Source: Kangiellaceae bacterium
Lineage (GTDB): Bacteria > Pseudomonadota > Gammaproteobacteria > Enterobacterales > Kangiellaceae
Reading direction: 5' to 3'
Assembly (NCBI GenBank): GCA_030590405.1
Contig: JAUUYO010000054.1
Coordinates: 1-14,952 of the forward strand
DNA: 14,952 nucleotides
Made by a program: the position numbers and the translations under genes. The notes under the pieces are model-generated. The model searched no databases, was not told the origin of the DNA, and worked only from the letters and a program-made list of their open reading frames with translations. Positions 8,244-14,795 of the stretch are shown here, one piece after another (within the stretch, counting starts at the first letter, position 1; the number at the start of each line of letters is the position of its first letter).

Positions 8244-8699
8244 ATGAAGTTCAAAAATTCTAAAGGTTTTACCTTAATTGAGTTAGTCGTTGTGATTGTT
8301 ATTTTAGGCGTATTAGCGGCAGTGGCGGTGCCTAAATTTGTGGATCTACAATCTGAAGCACGCACCTCGGTTATTCAGGGGGTTGAAGGAGCGATCCGAG
8401 GCGCCGCCACTTTGGTTTATTCGAAAGCACTCATTGAAGGCAAAGAAAGTAATGCCACTGATAGCGTTACTTTAAGTGGAGCAGTGACAGTCGATACAGT
8501 TTTTGGTTATCCCGCTGGCACCGCAGCTGGAATTCAAACTGCTGTTGATTTAAGCGGTGGTGATGTCACTGCGTCTAGTGCTGGTGGTGTAACCACCTAT
8601 TCTTTTACAGGATTTACCAATTGCCAGGTAACCTATACCGAGCCTGCCGCAGATGGAGACGCCCCACTAATTCCACCCCCTGTCACCACAGGTTGTTAA
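8244..8699 (+). CDS. mshA: Major MSHA pilin MshA (MshA/MshB family)
   Basis: Major structural subunit of the MSHA pilus; 151 aa precursor. The short class IV leader (8 residues, ending K7-G8) is cut by the prepilin peptidase before F9. Mature residues FTLIE carry the conserved glutamate at +5 (E13), followed by the hydrophobic helix VVVIVILGVLAAVAVPKF. The C-terminal cysteines C127 and C151 can form the disulfide loop typical of type IVa-like pilins. The globular domain is Gly/Ala/Thr/Ser-rich. It has the strongest ribosome binding site of the pilin block and its own leader region. Only one such gene is present, where Vibrio cholerae has mshB and mshA side by side. Which ortholog it is cannot be settled by eye. 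I call it mshA because of its likely high expression. Confidence 0.88.
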   Translation: MKFKNSKGFTLIELVVVIVILGVLAAVAVPKFVDLQSEARTSVIQGVEGAIRGAATLVYSKALIEGKESNATDSVTLSGAVTVDTVFGYPAGTAAGIQTAVDLSGGDVTASSAGGVTTYSFTGFTNCQVTYTEPAADGDAPLIPPPVTTGC

Positions 8700-8708
8700 C
8701 CAGGCATT

Positions 8709-9146
8709 ATGAGAATACCAAAGCCGTTTGCCAGACAGACGGCTTTTACCTTAATTGAGTTAGTGATTACCTTGCTGATTCTTGGCATCGTAGCCATCTA
8801 CGTTCAATCCAAGTTTACCTCAACCGCCAGTTATAAAGAAAACACAGTGATTGCACAAATTATTTCTAGCGCCAGACTCACCCAACAATTATCCATGAAC
8901 GATTCTACGCGAAATTTTTCTTTGGTTATTCTAAGCAATCAAATTGATCTACAAGCGGATGGCAACTCTTTATCGGTCGGCAATACTAATTATCCCATAG
9001 TAATTGAAAACGGGGTTACTCTCTCTCCAGCGGCGACCATTAACTTTGATCAATTGGGAGCCACCAGTAATATTGTATTAAATGTGAGTGGTAAAACCAC
9101 CCAACAGGTTTGTTTTGAAACAAGTGGCTATATCCACCAATGTTAA
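8709..9146 (+). CDS. mshC: MSHA minor prepilin MshC
   Basis: Minor pilin-like protein of 145 aa (GspH/FimT-like), probably part of the tip or initiation complex. The prepilin leader is 12 residues and ends in alanine (A12) rather than the usual glycine before F13. The mature start FTLIE keeps glutamate at +5 (E17), followed by a hydrophobic helix. The C-terminus ends CFETSGYIHQC, with two cysteines likely forming a disulfide. It begins 9 bases after mshA with only a weak AGG upstream, and a strong hairpin lies over codons 4-13. Its 3' end overlaps mshD by 7 bases. Called mshC from position directly after the major pilin and before mshD. Confidence 0.82.
   Translation: MRIPKPFARQTAFTLIELVITLLILGIVAIYVQSKFTSTASYKENTVIAQIISSARLTQQLSMNDSTRNFSLVILSNQIDLQADGNSLSVGNTNYPIVIENGVTLSPAATINFDQLGATSNIVLNVSGKTTQQVCFETSGYIHQC
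8720..8747 (+). terminator. Hairpin inside the start of mshC, possible attenuator after mshA
   Basis: AAAGCCGTTTG (8720-8730) pairs with CAGACGGCTTT (8736-8746) over 11 positions, with one G-T wobble and loop CCAGA. The 3' arm ends in a four-T run (8744-8747). The G+C core followed by T's has the shape of an intrinsic terminator, but the T-run is short and three of its T's are inside the stem. It lies 12 bases into mshC, so it could either reduce transcription past mshA or slow initiation at mshC. Function is inference. Confidence 0.4.
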
Positions 9147-9655
9147 ACTTAAAACCAAATCTGGGATTTACTTTAGTTGAGCTAATTATCACGGTTGTAC
9201 TGAGCGGTATTGCAATGGTGATGTTTGTCGGTATTTACGCCTCAACTCAGGTTAAGTCCGTTTCTCCTGTCATACAAGTCAAAGCAGCCGAACTGGCACA
9301 AGCTTATCTGGAAGAAATATCACTGAAACGCTTCGATGAAAACTCACCAATCGGTAATCAATTTCGTTGTGACCAACCTTCTCAGCCGATTTGTAGCAAT
9401 AGTTTAACGAGTGAGGGTGAAACACGAAACCGTTTTGATGATGTGGACGATTATAATGCTCTTAATGAATCACCACCACGAGATACGCTTGATAATATTC
9501 GAAATGGTTTTAATGGCTTCGATGTTAATATATCAGTCAATTATGCAGGCGGCGATCAGGGTTTTAACCCAAGGGATCTCAAACGCATTCAGGTCACAGT
9601 TACTTCGCCGGAAGACGACCAGTTTATATTTAGTATGTACAAAGGTAATTTCTAA
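9140..9655 (+). CDS. mshD: MSHA minor prepilin MshD
   Basis: Minor pilin-like protein of 171 aa (PilV/GspI-like). The leader of 9 residues ends in glycine (G9). The mature protein starts FTLVE with glutamate at +5 (E14), then a hydrophobic helix (about 15-33). The segment AAELAQAYLEEI after the helix is typical of this class. Two cysteines (CDQPSQPIC) lie close together mid-protein. The gene starts inside the end of mshC (7-base overlap) with no strong ribosome binding site, so it is likely coupled to mshC. It shares one base with mshO (TAATG). Confidence 0.85.
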   Translation: MLNLKPNLGFTLVELIITVVLSGIAMVMFVGIYASTQVKSVSPVIQVKAAELAQAYLEEISLKRFDENSPIGNQFRCDQPSQPICSNSLTSEGETRNRFDDVDDYNALNESPPRDTLDNIRNGFNGFDVNISVNYAGGDQGFNPRDLKRIQVTVTSPEDDQFIFSMYKGNF

Positions 9656-10464
9656 TGATTACCACCGGCAAACAAACCGCTTTTACCATGATCGAACTGG
9701 TTATTGTAATTGTATTGCTTGGTATCTTATCGGTTTCTTTTGCTAAAATACTCAGCCAGTCAGTCTCCGGTTATATGGACGCCAAAGGCAGGAATGAACA
9801 CAGCCAAACGGCAAAATGGGTGACAGAGGTTATTACTCGTTCGGTGAGAGAAGCGTTGCCGCAAAGTATTAGAACAGGTACTTCGGGTAATTTAGATTGT
9901 GTTGAATATACTGAAATCATCAATGCCAGCAGTTATTTTAATTTACCGGCGAATGGTCCGGTCAGTAGTTTTAATATCGTCGCTTATGATCTGGCTTTTC
10001 AGCCCGGACTTTCGGCCGCTATTATGCCGATCAATTCTTCGTCCATTTATATTGGTAATGGTGTAGTTACACCAATTGCTTCCATCAGCTCTTCTGGTCC
10101 CCAACAAAGTTTGGTCACCTTGGTAGCGCCGACTAATTTTTTTCAACGCTCCCCGCAAAATCGCTTGTATGTTTTAAGCTCACCGATCACTTTTTGTTTA
10201 GATAATTCTAGCGGATTAATCAGTCGTTATTCTAACTATGGTTTTTCTGCCAGCTTAGCCTTTCCGCCAAGCTCTGGCACCAGTGAGATAATTGCCGAAA
10301 ATTTTTGGGCGAATGGTAATGTCTTTAATTATCAATCTGGTTCTTTGCAACGATCGGGATTATTACAGATCAATTTTGTGATCCAGGATCGTAATCGATA
10401 TCCTTCCGGCACATCGGAATCCGTTGAAGTTTTTCATGAGGTACACATTCGAAATGTACCTTAA
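9655..10464 (+). CDS. mshO: MSHA minor prepilin MshO
   Basis: Largest minor prepilin here, 269 aa, similar in plan to GspJ/PilW proteins. The leader of 9 residues ends in alanine (A9) before F10. The mature protein starts FTMIE with glutamate at +5 (E14), followed by the helix LVIVIVLLGILSVSFAKIL. The sequence TAKWVTEVITRSVREALP after the helix is typical of MshO. Two cysteines (LDC and TFC) may pair. ATG overlaps the mshD stop and AAAGG at 9641-9645 serves as ribosome binding site. A 136-base gap with a REP-like palindromic element separates it from mshP. Confidence 0.87.
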   Translation: MITTGKQTAFTMIELVIVIVLLGILSVSFAKILSQSVSGYMDAKGRNEHSQTAKWVTEVITRSVREALPQSIRTGTSGNLDCVEYTEIINASSYFNLPANGPVSSFNIVAYDLAFQPGLSAAIMPINSSSIYIGNGVVTPIASISSSGPQQSLVTLVAPTNFFQRSPQNRLYVLSSPITFCLDNSSGLISRYSNYGFSASLAFPPSSGTSEIIAENFWANGNVFNYQSGSLQRSGLLQINFVIQDRNRYPSGTSESVEVFHEVHIRNVP

Positions 10465-10486
10465 TAAACTAATGCAAAATTTTATT

Positions 10487-10554
10487 TGTAGGTTGGCCTT
10501 TAGGCCAACAACTTATGTTTCAGCATTGAATATTAGCCTAAAGGCCAACCTACA
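10487..10554 (+). repeat. REP-pair (BIME-like) palindromic element, copy 1
   Basis: A 19-base arm TGTAGGTTGGCCTTTAGGC (10487-10505) is repeated exactly in inverted orientation at 10536-10554, with 30 bases between. Each arm begins with GTAG followed by a hairpin: in the left arm GTTGGCC (10492-10498) and GGCCAAC (10503-10509) flank a TTTA loop. A GTAG tetranucleotide at the foot of a small palindrome is the known form of REP sequences mobilised by RAYT (TnpA-REP) enzymes, and two inverted REPs make a BIME. It is non-coding and lies between mshO and mshP, where it may also affect mRNA ends. Confidence 0.85.
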
Positions 10555-10600
10555 TTTATTTACACAAAAAGCTTGAACAAAATAAAATGGCCCTTTTACA

Positions 10601-11008
10601 ATGAGATATAGTTTTTCCAATAAACAATCCGGGATCAGTCTCGCTATTTTACTTTTTATTATCGTCATTCTGGCACTCCTTTCAGCGGCGTTGGTTCGCA
10701 TTAATAGCCAGTCGGTAATTTCAAACGCCCATCAAGTGATTGCCACTCGCGCATTTTTTGCAGCGGAATCTGGCGCGAACTTTCAAGCCATGCGTATTTT
10801 TCCACTGAGCGGCGTCTCTATTTGTGCTAATCAGAATTATTCAATCACTAGTCAGGGATTAGCTGGTTGTGTAGCACAAACCCAGTGTTCCAGTTTTAAT
10901 GTGGATGGTCGAAATTATTTTCAAGTGATCAGTCAGGGCCAATGCAATATTGATCAGGATTTTCAGGCCACTCGGACTATTGAACTACGCTTGCAGGATT
11001 TGAATTAA
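10601..11008 (+). CDS. mshP: MSHA biogenesis protein MshP
   Basis: Minor pilin-like protein of 135 aa (PilX/GspK-like N-terminus). The leader KQSG ends at G11. The following ISLAILLFIIVILALLSAAL helix lacks both the usual phenylalanine at +1 and the glutamate at +5, as in MshP/PilX-type proteins. The segment ATRAFFAAESGANFQAMRI after the helix is typical of the family. Four cysteines lie in the C-terminal half. The ATG is the first start after an in-frame stop at 10583, and no Shine-Dalgarno precedes it. A five-codon frame MALLQ (10587-10604) ends on it. In Vibrio cholerae mshQ follows; here it does not. Confidence 0.83.
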   Translation: MRYSFSNKQSGISLAILLFIIVILALLSAALVRINSQSVISNAHQVIATRAFFAAESGANFQAMRIFPLSGVSICANQNYSITSQGLAGCVAQTQCSSFNVDGRNYFQVISQGQCNIDQDFQATRTIELRLQDLN

Positions 11009-11054
11009 TCCGCTAGATTCCCCTTTTACCCCAGGTCTTATTCAAGGTATACAA

Positions 11055-11519
11055 ATGCGATGCTATTGTGGTTTACCCACCATTTTCAAACAATGTTGTG
11101 AAAAATTTATTAATCAATCAAAGATCCCAGAGACCGCTGAGCAATTAATGCGCTCTCGTTTTACCGCTTTTAAATTACAACGATTTCAATACCTGGTAGA
11201 TACTTATCAAACAAAATTACCGCTAAAAACCAGTGATTTTGATACATCTATACAATGGTTAGGCCTAAAGGTTATTGCAATTGATCGGGGAGAAAAATCC
11301 GATAGCCAGGGATTTGTTGAATTTGTGGCTTTTTATCAATCAGTGAAGCCGGAGCATTTAGGCAAATTTGAGCAATTACACGAAAAATCCTACTTTGAGA
11401 AAATCGACGACAAATGGTTTTATATTAACGGAGCACCACTCGTCAAGATAAAATTAGTTAGAAATGAGCCATGCTTTTGCAATAGCGGCAAAAAATACAA
11501 GAAATGCCACGGGGTTTAA
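11055..11519 (+). CDS. ychJ: YchJ family (UPF0225) SEC-C motif protein
   Basis: Cytoplasmic protein of 154 aa with a small zinc-binding SEC-C motif at each end around an NTF2-like domain, the plan of Escherichia coli YchJ. The N-terminal cysteines are C3, C5, C14 and C15. The LMRSRFTAF segment that follows is a YchJ signature. The C-terminal motif NEPCFCNSGKKYKKCHG has C140, C142, C151 and H152, like the SecA tail. The biochemical role of the family is not established. ATG 11055 has AAGG at 11044-11047 as ribosome binding site. It lies 46 bases after mshP and may be read from the msh transcript. It has no obvious functional link to pili. Confidence 0.88.
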   Translation: MRCYCGLPTIFKQCCEKFINQSKIPETAEQLMRSRFTAFKLQRFQYLVDTYQTKLPLKTSDFDTSIQWLGLKVIAIDRGEKSDSQGFVEFVAFYQSVKPEHLGKFEQLHEKSYFEKIDDKWFYINGAPLVKIKLVRNEPCFCNSGKKYKKCHGV

Positions 11520-11549
11520 GCTTGTTTAGCGTTGTTTACCGATAAACCA

Positions 11550-11578
11550 TAGGATCACGCCCTGAGGATTGCTATAAT
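11550..11578 (+). promoter_or_regulatory. Extended -10 promoter of glyQS
   Basis: A perfect TATAAT at 11573-11578 is preceded by TG plus one base (11570-11572), making an extended -10 element. The -35 position (11550-11555, TAGGAT) is poor, which extended -10 promoters tolerate. Transcription would start near 11585, leaving a short leader of about 30 bases before glyQ. This supports separate transcription of glyQS from the msh genes. Confidence 0.75.
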
Positions 11579-11615
11579 CGCGCATTGTTAAAAATTATGT
11601 TCGGAGACGGCCATC

Positions 11616-11645
11616 TTGTCTAAATCAGACTTGTCTAAATCAGAA
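11616..11645 (+). repeat. 15-bp tandem duplication at the glyQ start
   Basis: TTGTCTAAATCAGAC (11616-11630) is followed by TTGTCTAAATCAGAA (11631-11645), differing only at the last base. Both copies carry an in-frame TTG. Only the first has a well-spaced ribosome binding site, so the second is likely an internal leucine codon (L6) or a minor start. Confidence 0.9.
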
Positions 11646-12587
11646 ACAAATTCACAGCCTAAGGTATCCAATCAACAAGGTATCAGTGGTGCACCGCAGA
11701 CTTTTCAAGGTCTGATCATGAAATTACAAGAATTTTGGTCTAATCAGGGGTGCGTGATTGTTCAACCGCTAGATCTTGAAGTGGGCGCTGGTACTTTTCA
11801 TCCAGCCACTTTTTTACGCTCAATCGGTCCCGAGCCGTGGAATGCTGCTTTTGTGCAACCCTGTCGCAGGCCAACCGATGGTCGATACGGTGAAAACCCA
11901 AATCGTCTGCAACATTATTACCAATATCAGGTCGTGCTAAAGCCATCGCCAAAAAATATTCAGGAACTGTATTTAGACTCGCTAAAAATGTTAGGTATCG
12001 ATCCGTTAGAGCACGACATTCGGTTTGTGGAAGACAATTGGGAATCCCCCACTTTAGGCGCTTGGGGACTCGGTTGGGAGATATGGCTAAATGGCATGGA
12101 AGTCACTCAATTTACCTATTTTCAACAAGTGGGCGGGTTAGAGTGTAAGCCAGTTACTGGCGAATTAACTTATGGTCTTGAGCGGATTGCAATGTACTTG
12201 CAGGGCGTCGATAGTATTTTTGATCTCGTTTGGACTGAAGGACCACAAGGCGTGGTGACTTACCGAGATGTATTCCATCAAAACGAAGTCGAGCAATCAA
12301 CTTATAATTTTGAGCATGCTGATGTCGATTATTTGTTTAAACATTTTGATTATTGCGAAACCCAAAGCCAACAATTAATTGAAAAAGGACTACCGTTGCC
12401 AGCTTATGAAATGGTACTCAAAGCTTCTCACGCATTTAACCTGTTGGATGCCCGCCATGCGATCTCGGTCACCGAAAGACAGCGATTTATTTTGAGAGTT
12501 CGCGCTTTATCCCGCGATGTAGCTAAAGCCTATTATGATTCACGTGAAGCGTTAGGTTTCCCTATCTGCAAGCAGGAGAATACCTAA
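11616..12587 (+). CDS. glyQ: Glycine-tRNA ligase alpha subunit
   Basis: Catalytic alpha subunit of the bacterial alpha2beta2 glycyl-tRNA synthetase, which charges tRNA-Gly in the cytoplasm. The class II core is unmistakable: TFQGLIMKLQEFW, GCVIVQPLDLEVGAGT, EPWNAAFVQPCRRPTDGRYG, NRLQHYYQYQVVLKP. The chosen start is TTG 11616, with GGAGA at 11603-11607 spaced 8 bases away. It is the earliest start after an in-frame stop at 11589, and no in-frame ATG or GTG precedes the conserved TFQGLI. This gives 323 aa, about 20 more than Escherichia coli GlyQ, from a polar N-terminal extension (residues 1-28) that opens with a repeated SKSxx unit. glyS follows with a one-base overlap. Confidence 0.96.
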   Translation: MSKSDLSKSETNSQPKVSNQQGISGAPQTFQGLIMKLQEFWSNQGCVIVQPLDLEVGAGTFHPATFLRSIGPEPWNAAFVQPCRRPTDGRYGENPNRLQHYYQYQVVLKPSPKNIQELYLDSLKMLGIDPLEHDIRFVEDNWESPTLGAWGLGWEIWLNGMEVTQFTYFQQVGGLECKPVTGELTYGLERIAMYLQGVDSIFDLVWTEGPQGVVTYRDVFHQNEVEQSTYNFEHADVDYLFKHFDYCETQSQQLIEKGLPLPAYEMVLKASHAFNLLDARHAISVTERQRFILRVRALSRDVAKAYYDSREALGFPICKQENT

Positions 12588-14674
12588 TGACTAATTCGAT
12601 ATCAAATACCAAACAAGATTTCTTATTTGAGTTAGGTTGTGAAGAATTACCTCCAAAGGCCTTAACCAAATTAGCTGCTTCACTCCATGATTATCTAAAA
12701 TCTTCCTTTGAATCATTAGGATTAAGTTTTGATGATAGTGAATGGTTTGCCACGCCGCGTCGTTTAGCGGTTCGTTTTATCCAGTTAGACAGCGCTCAAG
12801 CAGACAAGCAGGTTGAAAAAATGGGTCCGGCGATTGCCGCAGCTTTTGATAGTGATGGTAATCCGAAACCCGCTGCGATTGGTTTTGCAAAATCAAACGG
12901 AGTTGAAGTCGCTGACTTATCTCGCAAAAAAACCGATAAAGGTGAGCGCCTTGCTTATATTGCTGATGTTAAAGGGAAAACGGTCAATAAGTTAATCCAG
13001 GATTTATTACAAAAAGCAGTCGCTCAATTACCAGTCCCTAAAGCAATGCGTTGGGGAGATTCACCCAGTCAGTTCAGTCGTCCCGTTCATTGGATTTTAG
13101 CGATTATGGGTGATGAAACTTTACCGGTTGAGCTGTTTGGTTTAAAAGCCAGTAATCAATCATTTGGTCACCGTTTTCACTCTCCAGGTGTCATCAGCAT
13201 AACTGACGCCAATCAATATGAAGCAAAACTTGCAGCAGCAAATGTTATCGCCTGTTTTGAAGAAAGAAAAGCAAAAATTAGAATTCAGGTTGAAAAAATC
13301 GCTAAGGACGTAAATGCTAAAGCAGTCGTCTCAGAAGATTTGTTAGAAGAGGTAACCGCGCTGGTCGAATGGCCTGTCGCTTTACTCGGTAATTTTGAAA
13401 AGGCTTTTTTGCAAGTTCCTGCGGAAGCGTTAATTTCATCAATGGCTGAACATCAAAAATATTTTCATTTAGTTGATGATAAAAGTGAATTGTTACCGCA
13501 CTTTATTACTATCTCAAACATTGAAAGTAAAAATCCTTTATCTGTTATCGACGGAAACGAAAAAGTAATACGACCTCGTTTAGCAGATGCAAAGTTCTTT
13601 TATGATTCTGATTGTAAAAACAGCCTGGACAGTTATATCGAAAAACTAAAAAAGATTGTTTTTCAAAATAAGCTCGGTAGTCTTTATGAAAAATCACAAC
13701 GGGTTAAAACCTTAGCGGGTTTTATTGCAACAGAACTGAATGCTGATCAATCTTTAACCGATCGAGCCGCTGATCTTTGCAAGTGTGATTTGATGACTGA
13801 TATGGTTGGTGAGTTTAGTGACTTGCAAGGTATTATGGGTCGTTATTATGCAAGCAAAGATAATGAACCAGAAGACGTTGCCGCAGCAATGGATGAAGTT
13901 TATATGCCTCGTTTTGCTGGTGACCAATTACCCGAAACAACCACAGGTTTGATTTTAGCCTTAGCAGAAAGAATCGATACTCTGGTTGGCATTTTTGGAA
14001 TTGGTCAAATTCCAACAGGTGCAAAAGATCCGTTTGCTTTACGACGAGCGGCTTTAGGTGTTTTAAGATTAATCACCGAAAAAGAACTGGGGTTAGATTT
14101 AGCCGATTTAATCGATCGATCGATTCGCTCTTTTACCGATATCAATATCGAAGAAAATACCAAATCAGAGTTATTAAAATTCTTTTCGGCCAGAAGCAAT
14201 GCCATGTATCAAGAATTAGATTTTTCATCTCAAGTGATCAAGTCAGTACAGGTACTTAATGTCACCAAACCAACCGATTTTTTGAATCGGATAAAAGCAG
14301 TTAAATCATTCGACTCACAATCAGAAAGTAGTGATTTATCAGAAGCAAATAAACGGGTTAAGAATATTTTAGCCAAATCTGACTTTGATCCTGCTACGAC
14401 AACTATTGATCAAAGTTTATTTGAACAAGATGAAAAAGCTTTGTTTGAAACAATTGAGCAAGTTAAAGGTTTTGTTAAAGATCAGATCGACAACGCACAA
14501 TACGGTAATGCTTTAGAAAAATTAGCCAGTTTAAAAGATGTGGTTAATCAGTTCTTTGATAAAGTCATGATCAATGCGGATGATCTCGCGATCAGAAATA
14601 ATCGATTAGCTTTAATTAATGAGTTAAGAAATTTATTTATGGGTATTGCTGATATTTCTTTATTGCAGAAATAA
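12587..14674 (+). CDS. glyS: Glycine-tRNA ligase beta subunit
   Basis: Beta subunit of the heterotetrameric glycyl-tRNA synthetase, needed for tRNA binding; 695 aa, close to the usual ~690. Family hallmarks in order: FELGCEELPPKAL near the N-terminus, MRWGDSPSQFSRPVHWI around 150-168, MAEHQKYFHLVD near 285, the HD-domain-like middle part with LADAKFFYDSD, GAKDPFALRRAALGVLRLI near 480, and the C-terminal DALR-type anticodon-binding region. AGGAG at 12574-12578 precedes ATG 12587, which shares one base with the glyQ stop (TAATG), so the two subunits are probably coupled for equal synthesis. No defects seen. Confidence 0.97.
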   Translation: MTNSISNTKQDFLFELGCEELPPKALTKLAASLHDYLKSSFESLGLSFDDSEWFATPRRLAVRFIQLDSAQADKQVEKMGPAIAAAFDSDGNPKPAAIGFAKSNGVEVADLSRKKTDKGERLAYIADVKGKTVNKLIQDLLQKAVAQLPVPKAMRWGDSPSQFSRPVHWILAIMGDETLPVELFGLKASNQSFGHRFHSPGVISITDANQYEAKLAAANVIACFEERKAKIRIQVEKIAKDVNAKAVVSEDLLEEVTALVEWPVALLGNFEKAFLQVPAEALISSMAEHQKYFHLVDDKSELLPHFITISNIESKNPLSVIDGNEKVIRPRLADAKFFYDSDCKNSLDSYIEKLKKIVFQNKLGSLYEKSQRVKTLAGFIATELNADQSLTDRAADLCKCDLMTDMVGEFSDLQGIMGRYYASKDNEPEDVAAAMDEVYMPRFAGDQLPETTTGLILALAERIDTLVGIFGIGQIPTGAKDPFALRRAALGVLRLITEKELGLDLADLIDRSIRSFTDINIEENTKSELLKFFSARSNAMYQELDFSSQVIKSVQVLNVTKPTDFLNRIKAVKSFDSQSESSDLSEANKRVKNILAKSDFDPATTTIDQSLFEQDEKALFETIEQVKGFVKDQIDNAQYGNALEKLASLKDVVNQFFDKVMINADDLAIRNNRLALINELRNLFMGIADISLLQK

Positions 14675-14715
14675 GAATATTAAGTAAGGCAACCTCTCAT
14701 GTTTATTTATGGGAA

Positions 14716-14780
14716 TGTAGGTTGGCCTTTAGGCTAACTCTGGGCTTCACCAACACTATCGCCTTAAAGGACAACCTATA
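14716..14780 (+). repeat. REP-pair (BIME-like) palindromic element, copy 2, degenerate
   Basis: The left arm (14716-14734) is identical over all 19 bases to the left arm of the element at 10487. The right arm (14761-14780, GCCTTAAAGGACAACCTATA) is an inverted copy with one inserted T and two substitutions. The 26 bases between arms are unrelated to those of copy 1. The conserved GTAG foot and hairpin again fit a REP sequence. It fills most of the glyS-gmhB gap and may stabilise the glyS mRNA 3' end. Confidence 0.8.
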
Positions 14781-14795
14781 TTTCGGAAACTCCAA

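Noticed and set aside
8691..8701. GGTT-GTT-AACC inverted repeat at the mshA stop
   Set aside because: Only a 4-bp stem with a 3-base loop; too weak next to the clear hairpin at 8720-8747.
9411..9746. Open frame of 111 codons spanning the mshD-mshO junction
   Set aside because: It overlaps two clear prepilin genes in another frame, and its protein resembles nothing known.
10439..10461. Inverted repeat AGGTACA / TGTACCT at the end of mshO
   Set aside because: The 9-base loop is not followed by a T-run and the arms are codons of the C-terminus, so I do not call it a terminator.
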